This document shows, one piece after another, positions 34,902 through 44,277 of a stretch of 64,000 bases of DNA. The notes beneath the pieces were generated by a model. That model saw only the letters and a list, made by a program, of their open reading frames with translations. It did not search any database and was not told the origin of the DNA. Made by a program: the position numbers and the translations under genes. Every line of letters begins with the position of its first letter. Positions within the stretch are counted from its first letter, which is position 1. This stretch comes from Malania oleifera (taxonomy: Eukaryota > Streptophyta > Magnoliopsida > Santalales > Ximeniaceae), in assembly GCF_029873635.1 (NCBI RefSeq), contig NC_080422.1:13919936-13983935 (forward strand), given 5' to 3'.

Positions 34902-35562
34902 TGATGAGTAGTTTATACACATGGAAGACCCCAAGACCTGATAGGTTAACCCTTTGGGTTAAGTTGATACTCAATCATGTACATCAAGCTCGCATGAAGA
35001 ATTTTCTTTTTAATACTATGTTTGAGGAGTTACTTAAATTTAAAAATATTAAACTATGGTTTATTTGTTTTATGATGTATTTAGTCATTCAATTTGTATT
35101 GTTAATAATTACTAATTATTTTTATGATTTATCAATAATTTTAAAAAGTTTCATTTATTGTAAAAATTTTAAAATAATAAAAAAATTATTTTGTCAATGT
35201 GATATCAATTAGTTCATCGAAACTCATCGAATTAGTAAAACTAGTCAAATTGAAAACCTTGAGTCTTTAGTTTGCTAACCAATTTGATTTTAAAAACTTT
35301 ATATTTAACAGACTATCCACTTTATTTATTAAATTGATGCCATATTCATATCATAATCGAATGAAAAGAGTTTTAAAATAAATTTTTTAAGGATAAAATT
35401 CATTTTTCACAGTCGATTAAGAATATTTATTTTTTCTATAAAATCAAAATTTTAAGAGTTTTTTCTTTTTTCATAATTTTCATAAGCTTAAGAGATAGAA
35501 TGTCATATTTAGAAAACTTAGGAAATGTTACTAAAATTTACTCAAGAATAAATAATAACAAC
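34902..35562. other. AT-rich spacer; no gene seen
   Basis: The first 75 bases (GAGTAGTTTATACACATGG, then CTTAACCCTTTGGGTTAAG) repeat a segment at 32571-32645 on the other side of the solo LTR. Together with a second AAATTTC.CTTGTAAGAG block at 32527/32658, this shows the target was already a short tandem repeat. The rest is low-complexity AT-rich DNA. Confidence 0.5.
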
Positions 35563-35575
35563 AAAGACGAAACAA

Positions 35576-37798
35576 ACCCCCCAACATGGCAAAGTGGAAA
35601 GGCATCAGTAAGTAAGAAGGAGCATCGGGGGTTCAATTCCAGCGAAACCTGGGGGCGGAGGACGCTGATCCATAGGTTTGGTTGTTGACCTTATAGGTCG
35701 CACCCAGTTTTGATAATGACAAATATTTGTTGTATTTGATGGCTTTCAAGTTTGTGTGCAGGTTTATATTAGCAAACCAATTGATGGCACATGAAAGCAA
35801 AGCATGAAGACCCTGAAGATTTTAATTTGTATTGTCAAATCAATGATTGTAATATGGGTCTGTAATAGTAATTAGGAGAAACGGTCTATAATAATTTCTG
35901 CATGTCATGCATGTAGGTTTTATAAGCTCAGAAATGTCATAGAATGACCATAGGGACAAAATGACCTTCGGTCGACCGACGCTAGGTTTTTGGGAGTACT
36001 TGAAAAGACCTTAAGTCCCAACACCCACACACATATCATATAATATACATGAGTGTTAAATATGTGCTTAAAATGAAAATTATTAAGGATTTTGTGAGAG
36101 CTCGGGCAATCGAACCCGTGGAGTTCAAAACTCCTCGGGCGCCCGAACTGTTGATAAGTCAACAGTTGACTTAGGCTCTCGGGCGACTGAACCAAATTGT
36201 GTATACTGTCCTTGGGCACCCAAACCCTTTGAAATAGACATTCCACCAACTCGGGCGACCGACCTTTTTAGTTCAAATTGAGCCCCAGGCGACTGAACAC
36301 TTGAGTTTGGGCCACCGACTGAAGGACCGGGCACCCAAAGTCACGAACAAAGGCTACTGACTTTGATTCGGGTTGCCGAAGCACGACACATGCGACCGAA
36401 CTCATTTAAATAACTTTTAAAGTTGCGTCTATCCGGGCGACCAAATCACGGTTTAGCCACCTGAACCTCGGCGGGTTAAAATTAATTTAACCACAGTAAA
36501 AATGGGTTAAGTTGGGTTAAATTGCTTAAACATTTTTAAACTTTTCTAATAATACCCAATAGGTTCCAAACGGTTATATTTTTTACCTAGCCTATAAATT
36601 TGAGTTCATTTGTGAGGATTAGTTAAGGATTAGCAAAAATCATTATCCAAAAATCATCTCTATTTCAAAATCCCACTTTGCTCAAATACCTTCAAATACT
36701 CATTCTTTTGATAAATCTTGGTATTGTAAAAGCTTAGTAAGTGTGCTTATAATTGCTAGATAGTGCTAAATACTCCCACTTGCTTTTGTGACTGAGATAT
36801 TGTTTTTGGGGAGTTAGCTTAGGTTTATACCACAGATTTTCATATTATAAATCTTGTGTTGGGATAACCTAGTAAGCTTAAGATATTTGCATCTTTGTTG
36901 CAAGTGTCCAATAGCTTGGTTTTTGTTGTGCAAATATTTTTCAAATAAGCAAAACATTTTCAAACTAGTATTGTGCGTATTTCATTGAGGAAAATCTTCT
37001 TGAACTAGATTGATTATCTGATTCATATATTTGGAATATTGATTTGCCGTTGAACTGTACATTGCTTATATTCCAAAATACTGCTTGTTTTGAACACTCT
37101 TGAGCATATCATTGATATACCATATTGAGTGTTGATAGCATAACTATTTGCATCACTGAGCTTACATGACCTACATTGTTGATTTGTATGTGATTGCGCG
37201 TATTGGGTACATATATGCTTTACATGAAAGCATAATCATTGTACCATTTGAGTGAAAATACTGTTGTATTTTCAGGCGTGGCCTGAGGGGGTTTGATCTA
37301 GTCCGGAAGGATCAGGTTAGGGTCAGCCCTGTGAATTTGACTTAGGGTCTTCTCCGCCTCGCGAGGAGAGTTTGTAAAAGTTGAGGTCAGCCTTATGCTA
37401 ATTGACCTGATTGCATTAGGTGCCGGTCCACCCGTTAAGTGAGCATTAGAGAAATCCTCGGGCTTGCGAGTTAGAGGTGGGAACGTAGGCACAGTTGGTC
37501 GAACTCCGATAACAAATCTTGTGGGCACTGTTTATCTTTCTGCAATTTACATTCCTGCACATGTATGTTATGGTTGATGAATGTTGTGCATGATTTTATC
37601 TGCGCATTTGGAATTGCATAGACAGATCATAGGTTGTGAATATACTGCTTTTATTTAGGTCAAACTTAGGAAAAAGTTTTAAATTCCAATTCACCCCCCC
37701 TCTTGGGAATACATCAAAGCTAACATTGGTGTTGCACCAGGGGATCTGAAGGGCTCATTGGTGGCTGGAGTTCTTATGTAATAAAAAAAAAAAAAAAA
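35576..37798 (+). mobile_element. tRNA-derived SINE split by a solo LTR
   Basis: An internal Pol III promoter is visible: box A TGGCAAAGTGG at 35587-35597 and box B GGTTCAATTCC at 35630-35640, 33 bases apart. The tail is a run of about 19 A at 37783-37801. The 13-base target duplication AAAGACGAAACAA flanks the whole unit (35563-35575 and 37799-37811). The SINE body is 35576-35682 plus 37731-37798, about 175 bases. The solo LTR at 35683-37725 and its duplicated TTGGT lie inside it. Confidence 0.85.
35683..37725 (+). mobile_element. Solo LTR inside a SINE, 2.04 kb
   Basis: The LTR starts TGTTGACCTTATAGG and ends AAGCTAACA, with a perfect 5-base duplication TTGGT (35678-35682 and 37726-37730). 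Its organisation parallels the F2 LTR at 32721: a GTTTTGATAATGACAAA opening, an array of CGGGCGACCGAAC-type motifs (36100-36470), a TATA-like CTATAAATTTG at 36591, and a CCAATTCACCCCCCCTCTTGG end. Sequence identity is low, so it is a sister family. No internal region is present. It inserted after the SINE. Confidence 0.85.
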
Positions 37799-37811
37799 AA
37801 AGACGAAACAA

Positions 37812-39119
37812 GATAGACTATACAAATTACTAATAGAAAATTAGAACATATGCATATATGCTAAGAGAAAAACTTGTAATATAAAATTTGAAACTCACCC
37901 GTTATGGATAACATAGTAGTGGTTAAATTTGTACAAGTAAGAGATAACTTAAGCACAATGACGTGAATCTCATTGAATTTTAGTGGGCTAAAAAAAATTT
38001 AATAATTTATAGGCTCCGAAAATAGTTCCAAATCTTTAAAAATTGTCATTTATTATTTCACTGAAGACAATAGAACACATATAGTTAATGTTTATGGTTT
38101 TTAATTTTTATTTTAAACATTAAATATATGGGTCGCTTGGTATCATTGTCAAAAGTTATAGAAACGAAAAGAAAAAATTTGAATTAGAAACTAAAAATTG
38201 AAAACTAGCAACTTGTTCAATTAATATTTATAAAACCTAAATAATTAAAAAATTAATTTAAAATGCTCATTTTTTCATCTTGAATCAAATAATATTATAA
38301 AAATATTATTTAAATAATAAAATTACAAAATAATACACATTAAAATATACTATAATAAAAATAAAAATAAAAATAAAAATAATTATAATTATCTTGCTTA
38401 AAAGTTATTCTTTCAAAATTTACTTCACAATAAAAATTCTCTTGGACATGACAATTGAAAAATAGTAAAAATATTTTATAATTAGCTATCTTATTTTTTT
38501 TTAAAAGAAATTTAAGTATGCTTTTCATTTTAATTATGTTTAAATTCATGTGATCGTTTTATTTTTATTTTTATTTTAAAGGATATAAAATAAATGATTT
38601 AGTCTAAAAGAATAATTATTACATATTAAAATTTCTTGAACAAGTAGTCAAAGCAAATGAAAACTATAAAATTTGATTTTCAATTTTTTCTTAGATAATC
38701 GAAAACCAACAACAAAAATAAAAAATTAGTAACATAAACAAACTCATTTTTATAATAAATTTCTTTATTATGTATAAATATAAATATAAAAAAAAAAAAA
38801 AAAAACAACAACAACAACAGCAATAACGAAACCAAAACAGGCTCTTTAACTTTCAAATGTTTAATGTTTTCTTTTTTTTAACCAACGAGCCTTGCAATGT
38901 CAACGTATATGCATATGAGTTACTATTATGCCATACATAAGACTACATAAATAATAAACATAAATCGGTTCTAGTATATAAATTATAATTTTGTTATCGT
39001 TTCGTTTAAATTTAGATAGACACAAGTGAAAAACTCGTGATCTACTAATACTAATTAATTACTTTGTAATTTTTTCTTAATCATCCTACATGTGGAAACA
39101 TTACATTAGAAGAAATTTT
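37812..39119. other. Very AT-rich intergenic stretch; nothing recognised
   Basis: The stretch consists of A/T-rich low-complexity sequence with A runs near 38788-38806 and alternating AAAAAT units near 38355-38380. No reading frame of note, no repeat family I can name and no RNA gene were seen. Confidence 0.6.
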
Positions 39120-40462
39120 CGTTGGCCCTAGAGTCGTGTCTAGAGGGGGGTTGAATAGACTCTTTTGCGGATTTTTATTCTTTTTTAAAAAATAATAAAT
39201 CTTGATAAGATGTAAGTAATTATATCACAATATAAGTAAGATAAATCACACAATAAATATAAGAAGTGTAAGGAAGAAAAGCTTAACACCGAAGTTAACA
39301 TGGTTCGGTCCCTTGCCTACGTCCACGTCTTGAGACACACTCAAGGATTTCAAAATCCAATATACGATCTCCTTTAAGGAAGGAGAAGCTTTTACACGAT
39401 AAGGGAACTAATCCATTCACGCTCACAAAAAGCCTTACCGCAAGGTTCACCAAGAACCCATCAAACTCGGTTCACTAAGAACCCTTTTACAAGTAGAGTA
39501 AGTAGAGAAGATGTGGTTGATATAAATGATGCTCCTTCTATGAGCTGATTACAACACAAAAGTTCCTTACCTAATCTCTCGAGTAATGAATCACACACAA
39601 GTATAAAGAGCAAGAGAGATTATGAGCAATAAATGATAAACTAAATGCAATGTGCTTGTGATTGATATTTACTAATTGTCAAAAGTCAAGTATTTATTTA
39701 TAGAACCTTGTATTTATGGGCAATTTAAAGTACTAGACGCTTTATTAACGTCGGGCTTAGAAAATAATTAAATACTTTGAAAACTGGCAGTTTATAGTTG
39801 TTGGATTCAAAATCCCGACTCAAACCCTCGACGAAATCATCAAACCATTGACGGTTTCATTCAGGTCAATTTCCATTAATCTCTGCCTGAAATTGTCGAA
39901 GCACCTGGGCCAACCGCCGACGGTTTGCCCTGTTTCTTCACAAACTTGATATTTAGGTGCTTAATCATGGTTTTAATCTAACCGGAACCAAGTCTATAAA
40001 AGTTTACAATACTAGGATAATTTTAAACTTATTCCTTATTAAAATACATTTGATCATAGGATAAATTCATGAAATGTATTTGAAAACTCATAAGTATTGA
40101 TGCTTATGATTCGGTGATATCCTATATACTAGTATGCATATGCAATTGCTCAACTCTTGCTAAATAAACTTGTGTGAACCAAAACTATAAGAGTTAGAAC
40201 AATTCCCACCTCAAACACTTTCTATTACATTATGACTTTACATTTGCTTTATTGGACGTGCTTGAATTCTCTCGAATGAGTACCCTCTTGATCTTTGCTT
40301 ATTTGAGTGTTCATTCGATCTTTGTCTATGAGAGTATTCGTTTGATCTTTAGACTTAAACCCGTATATGTATGATATTGTTACTTATATCTGTCACAATT
40401 TCATATGTAAATATTAGTTTAACTTAAAACCACTAATGAGTTGTTATCATCAAAACACGACA
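39120..40462 (-). mobile_element. LTR-like block, minus orientation
   Basis: Reading the minus strand, the block opens TGTCGTGTTTTGATGATAAC, like the F2 type of LTR start. It closes near a CCCCCCTCTAGACACGACTC stretch, like their C-rich ends. Inside (39292-39420) is a TGGTTCGGTCCCTTGCCTACG segment resembling the TGGGGTTCGGTCAATACTG segment of the F2 LTR near 48238. No target-site duplication was found, so ends and family are tentative. Confidence 0.5.
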
Positions 40463-40699
40463 ATAAGATTATGTAGCCACTAAGGCTAATAATTTTGATT
40501 TGATGTTTAAAAATGTGTATTATTTGGAATAATAAATTGTTGTGTTCTTGGCTTCATTATTCAAATGGTAAATTTAAAGTTTTTGTGATTACATAGTTTG
40601 AATCTATATTATTAAATGTCAATATCTGAGTTTGGACAACGCAAAAGCACCGTAAGGAACCCAACAAAAACCCTAACCCTGATTGTAATAATCACACTC
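40463..40699 (+). promoter_or_regulatory. Presumed promoter and leader of HPR2-like copy 2
   Basis: The 240 bases between the upstream LTR-like block and the HPR2 start are AT-rich with no clear TATA consensus. An in-frame ATG at 40616 would add 28 residues not found in HPR2 proteins, so the leader probably includes 40616-40699. If the LTR-like block is real, this gene's distal promoter is transposon-derived. Confidence 0.35.
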
Positions 40700-42420
40700 A
40701 TGGACACCATTGGCGTCTTGACGATGTACCCGATGTCTCAATACCTCGAAGAGCAGCTCCGGCAGCGATTCAATCTCCTCAAATTCTGGGACTTGAGTTC
40801 AAAGGCTGAATTTTTACACAGAAATTCACACTCCATCCGCGCCGTCGTTGGAAATGCCAAGTACGGCGCCGACGCCGCGTTGATCGACGCCCTCCCGAAG
40901 CTGGAGATCGTCGCGAGTTACAGTGTGGGGTTTGATCAGATCGATTTGGCGAAATGCAGGGAAAGAGGCGTTAGGGTCACGAACACGCCCGATGTGTTGA
41001 CGGACGACGTTGCAGATTTGGCAATTGGGTTGGTGCTGGCGACTTTGAGGAGGATTTGCGAGTGCGATCGGTTTGTGAAGAGAGGAGCGTGGAACAAAGG
41101 TGATTACAAGCTGACTACGAAGGTTTGTCTTGATGCACTTCTACTTATTTAGTTTTTACAATATTGCCTCATCTTATACAACTTAGTTTTACCAGACAAG
41201 AATGGGAATGAATATTTGCAATTATAATGAAAATTCCATTCCTTATTAATCTTGTTGAAGTCTCAGTTGATAAAACTGTGTCCAATTTTGATTTTCATAA
41301 ATTTAACTTGGCCACTTTTGATATCCAGCAAATTATACAAAATAGAAAATGTTTAGCAATTGAATGGGGCATGCCCTCTCGGCTTCTGAATTTTTTAGTC
41401 ATAAAATTGCTTTCACTTGCTCAAGGTTAGCAGTTATGCGTGTTCAACTGTGAAGGAGGATAGGGAACTGCATTGCTTGCTAAGCTTCAAACTTCAAGAA
41501 TAAGTAATTGCTGCAATACATCATGTGCAGTGGTTATGATCTTGTCTGATGGTGTATCAATGTTTTTTGGTATTTTACACAAGTATTGATTCTTGTATGC
41601 CCTTGTCCAGACACAGGAAAACGGCAGCAAACCTCGTTAAAAGATAAATTAATTTCAAAAAACTGGAGAGAAAATGGAAAATATTTAATGAAACCATCAA
41701 ATCTGCTAGGATGCCGGGTTGATCTTGTTATCAGTGTTTGCGGATGTGTCTGCTCAGAATTTAGAGTTGCTTGTAATCTTTGTCTTCTGAATTACAGTTT
41801 AAAATTTCAATGTCCTTTCACTTGAATGGCAGATAAATGCATTCCTTTACCCTTTTTTTTCTCCCCACTTAGTCTTTTTTCTCCCTTCTCATTTCTTTCA
41901 GTTCAGTGGTAAATCAGTTGGCATTGTTGGGTTGGGCAGGATTGGATCAGCAATTGCGAAGAGAGCTGAAGCATTTGGCTGCCAAGTCAGTTACCACTCC
42001 AGATCCATGAAACCACAAACGAATTACAAGTACTATTCGAACATCATTGACTTGGCATCCAACTGCGAAATCCTGATCGTTGCTTGCACTCTAACAGACG
42101 AAACCCACCACATTGTCAGCCATAAAGTCATTGATGCATTGGGTCCTGAAGGCATTCTCATCAACATTGGACGGGGTGCACATGTTGACGAATCCGAGCT
42201 TGTGTCTGCCCTGCTGGAAGGGCGGTTGGCTGGAGCTGGACTCGATGTGTTTGAAAACGAGCCTGAGGTGCCCGAAGAACTGTTTAGTCTCGAGAACGTG
42301 GTTCTAGTGCCCCATGTGGGAAGTGACACTCTGGAAACTTGCAAGGCCATGGCTGACCTTGTGATTGGGAACTTGGAGGCGCACTTTCAGAACAAGCCAC
42401 TGCTAACACCAGTGATCTAA
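40700..42420 (+). CDS. HPR2: HPR2-type glyoxylate/hydroxypyruvate reductase, copy 2 (intact)
   Basis: Two exons, 40700-41122 (141 codons) and 41902-42420 (172 codons plus stop), give 313 residues, the length I recall for plant HPR2. It reduces hydroxypyruvate to glycerate and glyoxylate to glycolate in the cytosol. The N-terminal half carries [20 protein letters not shown] and [20 protein letters not shown]. The nucleotide-binding GLGRIG is at residues 151-156. The catalytic Arg232 is in [11 protein letters not shown], Glu261 in NEPEVPEE and His279 in LVPHVGS. It ends LLTPVI without a peroxisomal signal. The [20 protein letters not shown] start at 40700 aligns with HPR2 N-termini; the upstream in-frame ATG at 40616 does not. 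The intron sits at the same codon as in copy 1 (after KLTTK). Exon 2 proteins of the two copies are roughly 77 percent identical by eye, so the duplication is old. Confidence 0.93.
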
Positions 42421-42798
42421 ATGTGTTGGGAGAGTACAAGTATGGAAAAATGGCGCTGCCCAGTTAATTAAAAGTCATCCAGTTTTGGCACAAGGCTGTC
42501 CAATTAGGAACTTACCCGTCTTTGGAATTTTACCCTTCTGGCAGGCATGTTGTTGTTGAATAAAACCCTGCTATTTGTCATTGATATACTTTTTATGTCT
42601 TATAATGAAAGCCAATCCCAACTATTTGTGGCGTGCTCAGATGAATCTCCTGTGTTCATTGTACCTCAATTTACATGATTATAAAATAGAGATGGGGCTT
42701 ATCAGGCGGCCGTTCAATGTTTTGTTCTTAGCTACTGATCCTCGTGCCTAGTTCGCACAGTTAATCTTTGTGGGCTATTTTTGTCTCTTTTTTTTAGT

Positions 42799-43090
42799 CA
42801 TCAAATCTGTTTTTTTAAAAATATTTGAGAGTATATTGAAATCCTGAGTTTGAAATTATAGAGTTTGATGAATGCTTAGTATTCGAACGTGGAATTAGCA
42901 TTTTTTTAATGCTAATATAATATGTCTCTTTTTTTTATTCATCAAATCTGTTTTAGTCATCAAATCTGTTTTTTTTTTTTTTTTTATAAATGTTTGACAG
43001 TATATTGAAATCTTGAGTTTGAAATTATAGAGTTCGATGAATGCTTAGTATCGGACGTGGAATTAGTATTTTTTTAATGCTAATATATAT
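42799..43090 (+). repeat. Short tandem duplication
   Basis: Both units read TCATCAAATCTG, a T run, GTATATTGAAATC, GAGTTTGAAATTATAGAG, GATGAATGCTTAGTAT, GGACGTGGAATTAG or similar, then TTTTTTTAATGCTAATAT, with few differences. The second unit is followed directly by the TA/TG microsatellite. Confidence 0.75.
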
Positions 43091-43107
43091 ATATATATAT
43101 ATATATA

Positions 43108-43139
<32 letters not shown>
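43084..43139 (+). repeat. Compound (TA)n(TG)n microsatellite
   Basis: About 12 TA units are followed by about 13 TG units, directly downstream of the tandem duplication in the spacer after HPR2-like copy 2. Confidence 0.9.
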
Positions 43140-43141
<2 letters not shown>

Positions 43142-43834
43142 ATTCAAAGTTATGATCGTTAGGTATTCATTTGATTCATAGAATCTAAATTTTTTCTTTA
43201 CACGTTTTCAGAAAAAGAAATGGTATTTATGGATATCTAATTAGTGCTTTATGCTTTCAGTATTCAAAGGATAGAATTCCCTGCCTCCTCGGCTCCACAT
43301 CCTCCTTGTATATGAAAGATCTACTCCTTCCTACCGACAAATCTACCTCAAACCCAAAGCTTTTGTATGTATTTATTAACAGGTATAAAGGGCAGATCAG
43401 AAGCTGTCACCCTCAATGAATCTTCAATTATTAACTTTCTACATTTAAAAGTGTGTTCTGATTTTGAAGATTACTTTAAAATAGACCGTAACAGGTATAA
43501 CATATTTTATTATTCATATGTGAAGGCAACTATACAAAATGGGCATTGTAAATGCCCCTTCTATGCATTATCACATGGGGGATGGTCCAAAAGGGAACCG
43601 GCGGGCTGTGGGATGTGGCACCCCTGTTTTCTGTAATCTTCACAAGTCCACACTACACAAGCAGAAAGGGTAAAGGGAAAGGGGTAAAGAGGAAAATAAC
43701 GAGGAAAACCCGGATAAAAGACCAGGGAAGACCAGGGAAGAAAGTAAGATAACAAGAAGTGCAAATCAATGCGCTTTTCCCCCGTCTTCTGCCAGTTTCT
43801 CGCATTTTCATAGCAGCCAAACACAGGCCAGGGA

Positions 43835-44227
43835 TCAGGTTGAGTTGGCAGAGGAAGCCCCTTTGAAGATTAGGAAATTGAGAGTCTCGAGCGTGAAATA
43901 GATGAAAGTTCCTTTAGAATGAGTGAAGAAACAACCGAAATTGGAACCCACCACGCATTGCCATCCACCACCATATCTCACATCAAACTCCTGCCAATTT
44001 TACAACCATATGTTCATCAGAAAATGAAAAGAAAATCATTTTTTTTTTCAATCCATAGTTCACAAACACATCATGGGTTGCAAACTGGGTTACCTTTTTT
44101 ATGTGGGCAGCTATGGATTTGCAGTCAAGAACATCATAGAGATCCAGAGCCTGAGAAGCAGAAGCCATGGCTTGGATCTGCATCTTCTTTGGCATGTCTG
44201 TGTCTTCCACCAAAGCTTTCCCTTCCA

Positions 44228-44231
<4 letters not shown>
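43835..44231 (-). CDS. LC8-type dynein light chain, two exons
   Basis: LC8 proteins are small homodimeric hub proteins that bind short linear motifs. They were first found in dynein, but plants lacking dynein heavy chains keep them, for example as nucleoporin-associated hubs. Exon 1 (44231-44094) encodes 46 residues from MLEGKALVEDTDMPKKMQIQ to SIAAHIKK and ends at a GT donor. A 103-base intron follows. Exon 2 (43990-43835) encodes 51 residues: EFDVRYGGGWQCVVGSNF, then GCFFTHSKGTFIYFTLE, then TLNFLIFKGASSANST and stop. The total of 97 residues fits the family (about 90-125). The WQCVVGSNFG and FFTH motifs of the peptide-binding beta strands are intact. An in-frame ATG farther upstream would translate the GA microsatellite of the leader, so the start at 44231 was chosen. 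Confidence 0.93.

Positions 44232-44277
<46 letters not shown>
44232..44277 (+). repeat. CT microsatellite in the leader of the dynein light chain gene
   Basis: A run of about 22 CT units lies directly upstream of the minus-strand start codon, so the transcript would carry GA repeats in its 5' UTR. Such GA/CT leaders are common in plant genes. Confidence 0.85.

Larger units (their letters stand above)
42421..43834. other. Intergenic stretch between HPR2 copy 2 and the dynein light chain gene
   Basis: The stretch contains the HPR2 3' UTR, a tandem duplication of about 120-145 bases (about 42799-42925 and 42945-43090) and a (TA)n(TG)n microsatellite at 43084-43139. Its last 200-300 bases are probably the 3' UTR of the minus-strand dynein light chain gene. 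No other gene was seen. Confidence 0.55.

Noticed and set aside
34936-34975. CTTAACCCTTTGGGTTAAG palindrome as a terminator or regulatory hairpin
   Set aside because: It is part of a duplicated repeat block also present at 32613-32645, with no adjacent gene; a repeat remnant is simpler.
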